NCBI RefSeq assembly: GCF_900094575.1
Contig: NZ_FMAE01000004.1
Location: 248,001 to 312,000 of the forward strand
Direction of reading: 5' to 3'
Length of the DNA stretch: 64,000 nucleotides
Origin: Bradyrhizobium yuanmingense
GTDB lineage: Bacteria > Pseudomonadota > Alphaproteobacteria > Rhizobiales > Xanthobacteraceae
The notes under the pieces were generated by a model, which worked only from the letters and a program-made list of their open reading frames with translations, had not been told where the DNA came from and made no database searches. This document shows positions 23,994 through 32,681 of this stretch, piece by piece. The position numbers were made by a program, and so were the translations under genes. How positions within the stretch are numbered: the first letter of the stretch is position 1; every line of letters starts with the position of its first letter.

Positions 23994-25225
23994 GTGGGCG
24001 CAACGTCACGCTCCCAGCCGAACACCGAACGGCCGTCGAGCTCCGGTGAGGCCGCTCGTTCACCGGCGATGAAAGCATCGACTGAGGGGCCGCGCGCGGT
24101 CCTCTCCAACCGCCGTGCCTGGTCGTCGAGGCGTTTGATCGCCTGCATCTCCTCGTCGCGTCCGAGCTTCGCGTTTCGGATCGCGCCCTTCAGCACCCGG
24201 ATGGTCTCGTCATAGACCTTGATCGGAACGGGGTAGGGATGCCGGTCCTTGCCGCCATGGGCGAGCGAGAAACGGGCGGGGTCGGTGAAGCGATAGGGCG
24301 CGCCGTGCACGACCTCAGCGACCATGGCTAGCGAGCGCACGGTGCGCGCGCCGACGCCCGGCGTCAGCAGCAGCTCCGGGAAATCGACCGGGCCGCGCTC
24401 GGCTGCGGCGGCGAGCGTGCCGTGCAGGCGGCGCGCGAACACGTCCTTCGGCCGCACATCATGATGCGCAGGCATGATCAGATGCGGCAGCATGCCTTGC
24501 GCCGGCGTGGACGGGGTCCCCGCGAGCCGCTCGAATTCGGAGACGATGCGATCCGGGCCGAGGTCGGAGAGCAGCTCGAGCTGTGCCGTCCGAGACAGAT
24601 CGGCGCGATGATCGGTGAGATTGACGATCTCGCCCTGCTGCGGCCCGTCGATTGCGCTGTGCGGCGTATCGACAAAGCTCTTCAGTGCCTCGGAGTGCCA
24701 GTGATAGCGCCGCGCCTGCCGCTTGTCGCCGTTCATGCCCTGCTGCACCACCGTCCATTTGCCCTCAGTGGTGACGAAGAAGCCGTGCAGATAAAGGTCA
24801 AAGCCGTCCTGGACCGCGGCGCTGTCGACCTTGGCGACCAGACGGCTGGCCCGGGTCAGCTTGACGCCGTCGAATCCGACGCGGTCGCCGAGCTGCAACA
24901 GCTCGTCCGGCGTCTTGCGCGAATGCTGACCGCGACCGCCACAGACGTAAATCCCGAGCTCGTCCTGGAGCGGTCCGAGCCCGCGCTTCAGCGCGCCGAT
25001 CACGGAGGTGGTGATGCCGGAGGAGTGCCAGTCCATTCCCATCACGGCGCCAAACGACTGGAACCAGAATGGATGCGACAGGCGCTGTAGAAATGCGTCG
25101 CGGCCGTAATGATGCACGATCGCCTGGGTGACGATCGCCCCGAGCGAGGACATGCGACTTGCCAGCCAGGGCGGAACCCGCCCGGTGTGAAGAGGAAGAT
25201 CGGCGCTGCCGGTTCGTCGAGTCAT
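23975..25225 (-). CDS. DUF763 domain protein
   Basis: 416 aa from the ATG at 25225 (MTRRTGSADLPLHTGRVPPWL); further upstream codons lack support. The opening GSADLPLHTGRVPPWLASRM, MGMDWHSSGITTSVIGALK, IYVCGGRGQHSRKTPDEL and GFFVTTEGKWTVVQQGMN are characteristic of DUF763, a widespread family without a known reaction. The later stretch LLLTPGVGARTVRSLAMVAEVVHG looks like a helix-hairpin-helix DNA-binding element, so a nucleic-acid role is likely. It is transcribed alone, divergent from the MscS channel gene. Confidence 0.85.
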   Translation of the reverse strand: MTRRTGSADLPLHTGRVPPWLASRMSSLGAIVTQAIVHHYGRDAFLQRLSHPFWFQSFGAVMGMDWHSSGITTSVIGALKRGLGPLQDELGIYVCGGRGQHSRKTPDELLQLGDRVGFDGVKLTRASRLVAKVDSAAVQDGFDLYLHGFFVTTEGKWTVVQQGMNGDKRQARRYHWHSEALKSFVDTPHSAIDGPQQGEIVNLTDHRADLSRTAQLELLSDLGPDRIVSEFERLAGTPSTPAQGMLPHLIMPAHHDVRPKDVFARRLHGTLAAAAERGPVDFPELLLTPGVGARTVRSLAMVAEVVHGAPYRFTDPARFSLAHGGKDRHPYPVPIKVYDETIRVLKGAIRNAKLGRDEEMQAIKRLDDQARRLERTARGPSVDAFIAGERAASPELDGRSVFGWERDVAPTKKRTG

Positions 25226-25351
25226 GGCGACAAGCCTAGCGCAGCTCAGCGACGGTTGCACCTGCGGGATGCTGCATTGCACGGGGCGGGGGAGCGAAGC
25301 CGGCCGGGATGCGTTGTGCGGGTTGCGTGAATGCAATGATGGGGACGATCC

Positions 25352-26494
25352 ATGGATTGGCAGGCTCTGACGGCCGATATCGACGGGATGTTCGGCTGGA
25401 TACCGTCATGGTTCATCGGCCTCACCCTGGTTGCCGGCGCGATCCTTCTTGCCCTGCTCGCCTACCGGGTCGCCACATGGCTGCTCAACCGCGCTTTCGG
25501 AACGCGGCTTCCGCTCTTGAGTGTGTTCATCGAGCGCACGGCAGGCCCCGCGCAAATGGCGCTTTGCCTTGCCGCCGTCGCAATGGTGCTGCCGCTGGCG
25601 CCGCTCGACGATACGATCCGCACCCCCCTGACGCGCCTGTTCGTCGTGGCCTTCATCGCGCTGATCGGCTGGATCTCGATCCGGATCGTCGACATGAGCG
25701 CGGCGCGCTACTTGCAGAACTTTCGCGATGTCACCGAGAATTTCGTCGCGCGCAAGCACGTCACGCAGGTGCGCGTGTTCAAGCGCGTCACCGACACCAT
25801 CATCGTCATCATCACGGTCTCCGCCGCGCTGATGACGTTCGACTCCGTGAAGCAATACGGAGTCAGCCTGTTCGCCTCCGCAGGTGCTGCCGGTATCATC
25901 GTCGGCCTTGCCGCGCGCCCGCTGCTGAGCAATTTGATCGCCGGCCTGCAGATCGCGATCACCCAGCCGATCCGAATCGAGGATGCCGTGATCATCGAGA
26001 ACGAATGGGGCTGGATCGAGGACATCGCCTCGACCTATGTCGTGATCCGGCTGTGGGATTGGCGCCGCATGGTGGTGCCGCTGTCCTACTTCATCGAAAA
26101 GCCATTCCAGAACTGGACGCGCGACACCGCATCCCTCATCGGCGTCGTCGCGCTGCATGTCGACTATCGCGCCGACGTCCCGCGCATCCGACGCTGGCTG
26201 GAGGAGGCGGTGAAGCAGTCGAAGCTGTGGGACGGGGAGGTGGTGAATCTCCAGGTGATCGATGCCGATTCGCGCACCATCGAGCTTCGGGCGCTGGTCA
26301 GTGCCAGGAACGCACCGCAGTCGTGGGACCTGCGCTGCGAGATCAGGGAGAAGCTCATCGCCTTCATCCGCGACGAGATGCCGGAGGCGCTGCCGCGCGA
26401 CCGCGCCATCCTGATCCCGTCGGGAGACGGAGAGGGCGATCTCGGACTGCGTCCCGCACCGCCGGAGAAGATGCGGGCGAGCGCCAGTCACTGA
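25352..26494 (+). CDS. MscS family mechanosensitive ion channel
   Basis: 380 aa. Four hydrophobic segments lie at ~18-40, ~65-90, ~95-112 and ~150-200. The last is the pore helix region (SLFASAGAAGIIVGLAARPLLSNLIAGLQIAITQPIRIEDAVIIE), the MscS signature, followed by the cytoplasmic beta domain (WIEDIASTYVVIRLWDWRRMVVPLSYFIEKPFQNWTR). Such channels open on membrane tension to protect cells from hypo-osmotic shock. The C-terminal ~100 residues match the cytoplasmic cage. Single gene with its own promoter. Confidence 0.92.
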   Translation: MDWQALTADIDGMFGWIPSWFIGLTLVAGAILLALLAYRVATWLLNRAFGTRLPLLSVFIERTAGPAQMALCLAAVAMVLPLAPLDDTIRTPLTRLFVVAFIALIGWISIRIVDMSAARYLQNFRDVTENFVARKHVTQVRVFKRVTDTIIVIITVSAALMTFDSVKQYGVSLFASAGAAGIIVGLAARPLLSNLIAGLQIAITQPIRIEDAVIIENEWGWIEDIASTYVVIRLWDWRRMVVPLSYFIEKPFQNWTRDTASLIGVVALHVDYRADVPRIRRWLEEAVKQSKLWDGEVVNLQVIDADSRTIELRALVSARNAPQSWDLRCEIREKLIAFIRDEMPEALPRDRAILIPSGDGEGDLGLRPAPPEKMRASASH

Positions 26495-26539
26495 ACGGCG
26501 CTTACGCGCCTGCGTCGTCCCGCCATTGCCACGTTCTTG

Positions 26540-26575
26540 TTGACGAGACCTGATCTTTTGTACGATAGTACAAAT
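26540..26575 (+). promoter_or_regulatory. Promoter with palindromic operator ahead of tetR
   Basis: TTGACG (26540-26545) and the palindrome TTTGTACGATAGTACAAA (26557-26574; 7-bp arms). The whole 36 bp aligns without gaps to 3588-3623 upstream of the extradiol dioxygenase. The site ends 3 nt before the tetR ATG, pointing to self-repression with a very short leader. Confidence 0.78.
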
Positions 26576-26578
26576 CTC

Positions 26579-27289
26579 ATGGTACGCAAGCCCACCAGCA
26601 AGGAAGCGGCCCGCAAGCCGAACATGCGCGAGGCGATCCTCGCCGCCGCGGAGGAGCTGTTCGCCACCAAGGGCTTCAATGCCGTATCGGTGCGCGACAT
26701 TGCGCAAGCTGCCGGGGCAAATCCGGGCAGCGTGACCTATCATTTCAAGACCAAGGACGGCTTGCTGCTGGAGATCTACCGGCGTCATTGCGGGCCGATG
26801 AATCTGCGCCGTTCCGAGCTGCTCGCGGCCGCAAAGCGCGTGCGCGATCTCCAGGACCGGCTGGAGGCGATCGTTCGGGCCTATGTGGTGCCGGCCTTCA
26901 CCTCGGGCAGCGATCTCGCCGGCGGCGGGGCGCGTTTCACGCGGCTGCGCGCGGTGATGTCGGCGGAAGGTAACGAGGTCGCGCGAAAGATCATCGCGCA
27001 GACCTTCGACGACACCAGCCACGCCTTCATCGACGCGGTGCACGAGAGTCTGCCGCACATTCCGCGCACGGACATCGTCTGGCGCAGTCACTTCCTGCTC
27101 GGCGCACTCTATTATTCGCTGGTGACGCCGGAGCGCGTGTCGCGCCTGTCGCGCGGCGAGGCCGACGGCAGCGATGCCGCTTGCGCCATCGAGCAATTGG
27201 TGCAGGCCACCGTCGCCGCCTTACAGGCGCCGGCGCTGGACCAGGCCGCGCCGGCGCGGCGGCGGCCGGTCGTCGCCGGCAAGACGTGA
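26579..27289 (+). CDS. TetR family transcriptional regulator
   Basis: 236 aa from the ATG at 26579; a longer frame from a TTG at 26537 would read through the promoter. The N-terminal HTH is NMREAILAAAEELFATKGFNAVSVRDIAQAAGANPGSVTYHFKTKDGLL. The ligand domain follows (GARFTRLRAVMSAEGNEVARK ... WRSHFLLGALYYSLVTPERVSRLSRGE). It likely binds the TTTGTAC-N4-GTACAAA palindromes just before its own gene and before the dioxygenase at 3667, repressing both until a pathway compound binds. Genes for a LigI-like lactonase and three more enzymes follow on the same strand. Confidence 0.9.
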   Translation: MVRKPTSKEAARKPNMREAILAAAEELFATKGFNAVSVRDIAQAAGANPGSVTYHFKTKDGLLLEIYRRHCGPMNLRRSELLAAAKRVRDLQDRLEAIVRAYVVPAFTSGSDLAGGGARFTRLRAVMSAEGNEVARKIIAQTFDDTSHAFIDAVHESLPHIPRTDIVWRSHFLLGALYYSLVTPERVSRLSRGEADGSDAACAIEQLVQATVAALQAPALDQAAPARRRPVVAGKT

Positions 27290-27310
27290 AACGCTTCGGC
27301 GGTTCACCTC

Positions 27311-28195
27311 ATGACGATGATGTACACGCCGACCATTCCGCCGCCCGATCCTGATACGCGCGCGCCGAAGTTCAGGCTGCCGAAGCTGTCGTGTGACGCG
27401 CATTGCCACATCTTCGGGCCCGGCGCGAAATACCCTTACGCGCCGGAGCGTTCCTACACACCGCCGGACGCACCGCTGGAGGATTTTCGCGCGCTGCATG
27501 CCAAGCTCGGCGTGGAGCGCGCCGTCATCGTCAATGCCAGCGTGCACGGCACCGACAACAGGGTGGCGCTCGATGCGATCGCTGAGAGCAATGGCGCCTA
27601 CCGTGCCGTCGCCAATATCGATGGCACCATCACGGAGCCCGACCTGCGCGTGCTGCACGAGGGCGGTTTTCGCGGCTGCCGCTTCAATTTCGTCCGCCAT
27701 CTCGGCGGCGTCCCCGACAAGCGCGTGTTCGACCGCATCGTCGCGATGGTCACGCCGCTCGGCTGGCACGTCGATCTGCATTTCGATGCGATCGATCTGC
27801 CCGAATACGCCGACATGCTGGCAAGGCTACCGCTGACCTACACCATCGACCATATGGGCCGGGTGAAGGCAGGGGACGGGCTCGACCAGCTGCCGTTCAG
27901 AATCCTGATCGAGCTGATGCAGCGCGATGAGAAGTGCTGGGTGAAGATCTGCGGCTCAGAGCGGGTGTCCTCTATCGGTCCGCCGTTCACCGATGCGGTG
28001 CCGTTCGCGCGAAAGATCGTCGAGACCGCACCGGATCGTGTCATCTGGGGCACGGACTGGCCGCATCCCAACGTCAGGGTGATGCCGAATGACGGCGATC
28101 TCGTCGATTTGATCCCGCTGTTCGCGCCGGAGCCGGAGCTCCAGACGAAGATACTGGTCGACAATCCCGCGCGCCTGTTCGGGTTCGAAGCGTGA
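27311..28195 (+). CDS. LigI-like amidohydrolase (2-pyrone-4,6-dicarboxylate lactonase family)
   Basis: 294 aa, 21 nt after tetR. Motifs seen also in Sphingobium LigI: CDAHCHIFGPGAKYPYAPE (HxH), IVNASVHGTDNRVALDAIA, GGFRGCRFNFVRHL, YTIDHMGRVK and DRVIWGTDWPHPNVR with the catalytic Asp. LigI opens the pyrone formed after meta-cleavage of protocatechuate or gallate, giving 4-oxalomesaconate, in the cytoplasm. The next gene is a PIG-L protein of the 4-oxalomesaconate hydratase kind, which supports this assignment, though the exact substrate may differ. Confidence 0.8.
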   Translation: MTMMYTPTIPPPDPDTRAPKFRLPKLSCDAHCHIFGPGAKYPYAPERSYTPPDAPLEDFRALHAKLGVERAVIVNASVHGTDNRVALDAIAESNGAYRAVANIDGTITEPDLRVLHEGGFRGCRFNFVRHLGGVPDKRVFDRIVAMVTPLGWHVDLHFDAIDLPEYADMLARLPLTYTIDHMGRVKAGDGLDQLPFRILIELMQRDEKCWVKICGSERVSSIGPPFTDAVPFARKIVETAPDRVIWGTDWPHPNVRVMPNDGDLVDLIPLFAPEPELQTKILVDNPARLFGFEA

Positions 28196-28263
28196 CGAGA
28201 CGTTGCGCGACATGCGTTGCGGACGCTGGCGGATGCATACGAACGAACGAAAAGGAGTAGCCC

Positions 28264-28977
28264 ATGAAAACAGGCCTCGTCGTCACCGCCCATCCCGGCG
28301 ATTTCGTCTGGCGCGCCGGCGGCGCCATCGCGCTGCATGCGAAGAAGGGCTATCGGATGAAGATCGTGTGCCTGTCCTTCGGGGAGCGCGGCGAGAGCCA
28401 GTTCGCCTGGAAGGAGCAGGGCGCGACGCTGGAATCGGTCAAGGCCGGCCGCAAGGACGAAGCGGAGCGGGCAGCCAGGCTGCTGGGCGCCGAAATCGAG
28501 TTCTTCGATTGCGGTGACTATCCGCTGAAGCTCACCGAGGCGCATTTCGACCGTATGGTGGACATCTACCGCGAGCTCAATCCGAGCTTCGTCCTGACGC
28601 ATGCGCTGGAAGACCCCTATAATTTCGACCATCCGAACGCGGCGCATTTCGCGCAGGAGACGCGTGTGGTCGCGCAGGCCATGGGCCACAAGCCCGGCGC
28701 GCAGTACAAATATTCGGCGCCGCCGGTGTTCCTGTTCGAGCCGCACCAGCCCGAGCAGTGTAACTACAAGCCGGACACGATCCTCAAAATCGACGAGGTC
28801 TGGAAGGAGAAATACGAGGCGTTCCAGATTCTCGCCGCGCAAAAACATCTCTGGGGCTATTACGAGCGCGTCGCGCTCAACCGCGGCATCCAGGGCAGCC
28901 GCAACACCGGCGTGCCCATGACCTATGGCGAGGCCTATCAGCGCCTGTTCCCGACGGTTGCGGACGAGCTGGCATGA
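28264..28977 (+). CDS. PIG-L family hydrolase/hydratase, GalB-like
   Basis: 237 aa with AAAAGGAGTAGCCC before the ATG. PIG-L zinc motif VVTAHPGDF (AHPxD/F variant, with Gly in place of the common Asp-first position), GERGESQ, GRKDEAERAARLLGAEIEFFDCGDYPL and LTHALEDPYNFDHPNAAHF (metal His). PIG-L proteins are usually N-deacetylases, but GalB of Pseudomonas is a zinc-dependent 4-oxalomesaconate hydratase in gallate breakdown. Its place after a LigI-like gene favours the hydratase reading. The ATG of the next gene overlaps its stop. Confidence 0.75.
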   Translation: MKTGLVVTAHPGDFVWRAGGAIALHAKKGYRMKIVCLSFGERGESQFAWKEQGATLESVKAGRKDEAERAARLLGAEIEFFDCGDYPLKLTEAHFDRMVDIYRELNPSFVLTHALEDPYNFDHPNAAHFAQETRVVAQAMGHKPGAQYKYSAPPVFLFEPHQPEQCNYKPDTILKIDEVWKEKYEAFQILAAQKHLWGYYERVALNRGIQGSRNTGVPMTYGEAYQRLFPTVADELA

Positions 28978-29852
28978 AGCCGGTCCGCAACATCAAGCTG
29001 AAGGCCGTGCTCGGCAGTCACCACCATGTGCAGGCGGTGAAGAGCGGGGCGCTCCGTTCCGACCTGTTCGATCTCGATTTCATCGAATACACGCCGACCA
29101 ACACGGCGTTCAAGCCGATGGTGCGCGAGCAGGCCTTCGACGTCTGCGAGATGGCGATCGTCACCTATCTGATGGCGAAAGCGCACGGCAAGCCGCTGGT
29201 GCTGCTGCCGGCGACCATGCTCGGCCGCTTCCAGCATTCCTACGCTCTCTATAATCCCGCGCATGGGACGCTCGGGCCCACTGATCTCGAAGGCAAGCGC
29301 GTCGGTATCCGCTCCTTCACGACCACGACGGGCGCCTGGATCAGGGGCATCCTCGCCAACGACTACGGCGTCGATCTCGACAGGATTCGTTGGATCACCT
29401 TCGAGGATCCGCATGTCGCCGAATATGTCGACACCACGGAGCGCGCGCCGAAGGACAAGAAGATCCTGCAGATGCTGCGCGACGGCGAGCTCGATGCCGT
29501 CCTCGGCGAGACCTCCGATGATCCCAAGCTGAAGCCGCTGTTTCCCGATCCGGCCGCAGAAGCCTCCAGATGGTATTCGCGGCGCGGCGTGGTCCCGATC
29601 AACCATCTCGTGGTCGTGACCGAGAGCCTGGCGAAATCGCGCCCCGACGTGGTCGCCGGCGTCTATGATCTGCTCAAGCGCAACAAGGCGCAGACGGGAG
29701 CGACGGCAACGCCGGACCTCGTTCCGTACGGGATCGAGGCCAACAGAAAACCGCTCGAGCTGATCATCGACTACGCCTTCCAGCAGGCGCTGATCCCGCG
29801 CCGCTATACGGTCGATGAGCTCTTTGACGAGACGACACGAGGACTGAACTGA
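28974..29852 (+). CDS. 4,5-dihydroxyphthalate decarboxylase-like protein (binding-protein fold)
   Basis: 292 aa without signal peptide, so cytoplasmic despite its substrate-binding-protein fold. Key stretches: LKAVLGSHHHVQAVKSG, DLDFIEYTPTNTAFKPMVREQAFDVCEMAIVTYLMAKAHGKPLVLLP, GKRVGIRSFTTTTGAWIRGIL, VTESLAKSRPDVV. The pattern matches the Pht5 family, which decarboxylates 4,5-dihydroxyphthalate to protocatechuate. It overlaps both neighbours (ATGA at the start, TGATG at the end), so it is translated together with them. If correct, the operon links phthalate-type acids to a meta-cleavage route. Confidence 0.7.
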   Translation: MKPVRNIKLKAVLGSHHHVQAVKSGALRSDLFDLDFIEYTPTNTAFKPMVREQAFDVCEMAIVTYLMAKAHGKPLVLLPATMLGRFQHSYALYNPAHGTLGPTDLEGKRVGIRSFTTTTGAWIRGILANDYGVDLDRIRWITFEDPHVAEYVDTTERAPKDKKILQMLRDGELDAVLGETSDDPKLKPLFPDPAAEASRWYSRRGVVPINHLVVVTESLAKSRPDVVAGVYDLLKRNKAQTGATATPDLVPYGIEANRKPLELIIDYAFQQALIPRRYTVDELFDETTRGLN

Positions 29853-30775
29853 TGGCAGGTGATCCCAGACGCTGGCAGATCGGGCTGGTCGGCTATGGCG
29901 AGGTCGGCAGGATTCTAGCCGAGGATTTGCGCCAGCAGGACATCAGAGTCTCAGCCTACGACATCAAGCTTGGCGGCGAGCAGGGCGCGTCGCTGCAAGA
30001 GCATGCGGCGAAATTCGGTGTCGCTCTTGCAACGTCCCACGCCGAGCTGGCCGCGAAATCCGACTTCATCATCTCCGCCGTCACGGCGAGCCAGGCCGTG
30101 CCGGTCGCAAAGGCCTGTGTGGCAGCGATCAATCAGGGCACCTGGTTCCTCGATTTCAACTCGGCCTCTCCCGGCGCCAAGCAGCGGGCGGCGGCGCTGA
30201 TCGACGGCGCCGCCGGGCGTTATGTCGAGGGCGCGGTGATGACCTCGGTGCCGCCCTATCGCATCAAGGTGCCTTTGCTGCTCGGCGGACCCGGCGCGAG
30301 GGAGCTCGAGCCGCTTCTGAATACGATCGGTTTCGCGGCCAAGGTCGCCAGCGATAAGCTCGGCGTGTCCTCGGCCGTCAAAATGTGCCGCAGCATCATG
30401 ATCAAGGGCCTGGAGGCCATGGTCATCGAGAGCTTCACGACGGCGCGTGCCTATGGCGTCGAGGATGCGGTGCTGCCTTCGCTTGCGGAAACGTTCCCCG
30501 GGATCGACTGGGAGGAGCTGGGCGCCTATTGCTTCCAGCGCGTGATCGAGCACGGCCGCCGCCGGGCCGAAGAGGTGCGGGAGGTCGCCGAGACCGTGCG
30601 CGAGGCGGGGCTGACGCCGTGGTCGGCGCAAGGCACGGCCGAGCGGCAGGCCTGGATGGCCGATCTCGCCGATGAGGGGCTGTTCGGGTTGAGAGGCCGC
30701 GGGGAGTTCGCCCGCAGTGCGGACTGGCGCATCGAGGCGGACCGGATCCTGGCGAAGATCAATCGGACGAAATAG
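29852..30775 (+). CDS. NAD(P)-dependent oxidoreductase, 6-phosphogluconate dehydrogenase-like with DUF1932
   Basis: 307 aa. The Rossmann motif IGLVGYGEVGRILAEDLRQ (~10-28) is followed by FIISAVTASQAVPVA, FLDFNSASPGAKQRAAALI and VEGAVMTSVPPYRIKVPLLLGGP as in the beta-hydroxyacid dehydrogenase clan, and by the C-terminal helical DUF1932 region (LGVSSAVKMCRSIMIKGLEAM). A catalytic Lys in KMCRS fits. It may oxidise a pathway semialdehyde or hydroxy acid, a role filled by LigC in the protocatechuate 4,5 route, but this is inference. The stop abuts that of the convergent small gene. Confidence 0.75.
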   Translation: MAGDPRRWQIGLVGYGEVGRILAEDLRQQDIRVSAYDIKLGGEQGASLQEHAAKFGVALATSHAELAAKSDFIISAVTASQAVPVAKACVAAINQGTWFLDFNSASPGAKQRAAALIDGAAGRYVEGAVMTSVPPYRIKVPLLLGGPGARELEPLLNTIGFAAKVASDKLGVSSAVKMCRSIMIKGLEAMVIESFTTARAYGVEDAVLPSLAETFPGIDWEELGAYCFQRVIEHGRRRAEEVREVAETVREAGLTPWSAQGTAERQAWMADLADEGLFGLRGRGEFARSADWRIEADRILAKINRTK

Positions 30776-31099
30776 TCAGCTCAGGACCGGGTCGCTGGCT
30801 TCGAAGCTCCCGACCTGGTCACGCGCGCGTTCGATGAGGTCGATCAGATTGCGGGATTTACGGACGAGCTGCTCGGTGGCCGGCTGGGTGCGGAACTCCG
30901 CCAGCACGGCGCGAACGCACTTGCTGGCGGCATCGAGCGTCCAGAGCGTACGGTTCACGTCGGCCTGCGTCTGGATGGCCGAGATATCGAGACCCGAGAG
31001 AACGTGGCCGATGCCGTCCAGCCGCTTCACCGCCGTATCGGTCGGCGTTCGGGCCTGGACCGAATCATCAATGCTGCTGAATGCGCTGAACAGACTCAT
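30776..31099 (-). CDS. Small helical protein of unknown function
   Basis: 107 aa. Sequence MSLFSAFSSIDDSVQARTPT then a mostly helical region (TAVKRLDGIGHVLSGLDISAIQTQADVNR ... LVRKSRNLIDLIERARDQVGSF). No signal or membrane helix, one cysteine (SKCVRAV). Family not recognised. Its stop follows that of the + strand dehydrogenase with no gap. A ~200-bp region without genes (31100-31295) lies upstream; I see no defined promoter there. Confidence 0.6.
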   Translation of the reverse strand: MSLFSAFSSIDDSVQARTPTDTAVKRLDGIGHVLSGLDISAIQTQADVNRTLWTLDAASKCVRAVLAEFRTQPATEQLVRKSRNLIDLIERARDQVGSFEASDPVLS

Positions 31100-31295
31100 A
31101 CTCCCCCACTGAACGCAGATTGTCAGTGCACGTCGTAGTTACGGCGGCGCGGCCTGCCTCGCAATGCGTTGAGCTACGGTCCGGGATTCTACCGAACTCG
31201 GGTCGGCGCGGACCGGCGGTAAAATCGAACTGCCGTGGCCTCGCGGCCGATCAGGTTGTGCGCGCGATGCCCGAAATATCGGCCGTGAAACGCGC

Positions 31296-32531
31296 TCAGC
31301 TCTTGAACAGGGTCGGCCGGGGCCGTGCAAATGTCTGCCGGCCGCGCTTGAAGCCCATCAGGACGTCAGGCAGCTCGGCGATCGCGAGTCGGCTGTCCTT
31401 GGTATCGAGCACGATCAGATCGGCGGGATTGCCGACCTCGATGCCGTAGTCGGCGAGGTTCATCAGCCGGGCCGGCAGCTCGGTCACGAGGTCCAGGCAG
31501 GTGTCGAAGTCGCGGACCGAGGCGTGCGCGACGTTGGCGTAGAAGTTCGCCATCCGCAGCAGCGAGGCATCGCCGAACGGCGTGAAGGGATTGAGCACGT
31601 TGTTGGTCGCGACCGAGCAGAGCACGCCGTCGCCGGCAAGCTTGTGGGCGAGGGTCAGCCCGCGCGGCGCGTTGTGCGTGGCCTCGCGCCCCATCAGATA
31701 GAGATCGGTCGCGGGCAGGACGGTGACCGCAACGCCTGACCTTGCCAGTTGCGCAGTGGCCGCCTTCATCCGTTCGGGGGGCAAGGCCGACAATTTCGTG
31801 GCATGGCCGATCGCGACGCGTCCGCCATAATTGCGCTGCTCGGTCTGGCGACAGACCTCGTCGAGATGCCACCAGGAGGGATCGAGGTCGAAGTCGAGAT
31901 GGAGGTCGACGTCGATGTCGAATTCCCCGGCAAGGTCGAAGATGCGCGCAAGGTGCGCGTTCGGGTCGGTGTCCATGTAGGGGCAGCCGCCGATGGCTTC
32001 ACCACCCTCGCGAAGCGCCTGGATCAGCAGCTCCTCCGCTCCGGGATCATTGGTGAGGCCTTCCTGCGGGAAGACGCAGAGCTCGAGATCGATCGCCCAG
32101 GCGTAATCGCGCTTCAGCGCCTTGACCGCCTCGAAGCCGCGAAGGCCGATGCGAGGGTCGGTCTCGACATGCGTGCGCATGCGCGTCGTGCCGTTGACGA
32201 TGGCGCGTTCGAGCACTCTTGCGCCGCGTGCGTAGACGTCCTCGATCGTGAAATCCTTCTTCATCCCGGCGACGGCGCGGATCGCCTCCGAGACGCTGCC
32301 GTGATCGTGGCCGCAGCGGCCGAGCAGGCAGGCCTTGTCGAGATGGATGTGGGTGTCGACGAAGCCGGGCAGGGCGAGGAGGCCGCCGACCTCGACCTCG
32401 GCGGCCTCGCAGGCCAGCTTTGGCGCGATCGCGGCGATGCGGCCGTCCTTCACCCCGATATCGACCGGTGCGGCGGAAGAGCGCAACAGCGCGTTGCGGA
32501 AGATCAGGTCGAAAGCGGCTTGGGTGGTCAT
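31296..32531 (-). CDS. Cytosine deaminase-like amidohydrolase
   Basis: 411 aa. Metal and catalytic motifs of the cytosine/isoguanine deaminase and AtzC-like group: LPGFVDTHIHLDKACLLGR (HxH), MRTHVETDP, DVDLHLDFDLDPSWWHLDEV (metal His and catalytic Glu region is altered: DLHLDF), GHATKLSALP and SVATNNVLNPFTPFGD (Asn at a position often Asp). These enzymes hydrolyse exocyclic amino groups of pyrimidines or triazines in the cytoplasm. It is divergent from the NTF2-like gene, with a TGCATGCA site at 32626-32633 between them, so it probably belongs to the GntR regulon. The substrate is unknown. Confidence 0.8.
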   Translation of the reverse strand: MTTQAAFDLIFRNALLRSSAAPVDIGVKDGRIAAIAPKLACEAAEVEVGGLLALPGFVDTHIHLDKACLLGRCGHDHGSVSEAIRAVAGMKKDFTIEDVYARGARVLERAIVNGTTRMRTHVETDPRIGLRGFEAVKALKRDYAWAIDLELCVFPQEGLTNDPGAEELLIQALREGGEAIGGCPYMDTDPNAHLARIFDLAGEFDIDVDLHLDFDLDPSWWHLDEVCRQTEQRNYGGRVAIGHATKLSALPPERMKAATAQLARSGVAVTVLPATDLYLMGREATHNAPRGLTLAHKLAGDGVLCSVATNNVLNPFTPFGDASLLRMANFYANVAHASVRDFDTCLDLVTELPARLMNLADYGIEVGNPADLIVLDTKDSRLAIAELPDVLMGFKRGRQTFARPRPTLFKS

Positions 32532-32625
32532 GGCGTTGGATTCAGCTGCAGCAGCCTAGCCGAAGCCATCGGAGCGGGCAGCTCCAGATTGTGTGCAGTG
32601 CTGAGGCCGTATTGTCTAAAAAATA

Positions 32626-32633
32626 TGCATGCA
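32626..32633. promoter_or_regulatory. TGCATGCA operator candidate, site 1 (deaminase / NTF2-like gap)
   Basis: AATATGCATGCACTTT (32622-32637) has the core TGCATGCA with matched AA/TT outer positions. The same core occurs at 33918 and 34023, in the two other regulatory gaps around the gntR gene. Confidence 0.6.
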
Positions 32634-32681
32634 CTTTGAGGCCCGGATTGTAAAATAGCGGCGTCCCAAGAGAACCCCGCG

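Noticed and set aside
28231..28244. Possible third TTCGTATACGAA-type site (GCATACGAACGAAC)
   Set aside because: Only a half-site, not palindromic, and located between genes of an operon under a different operator.
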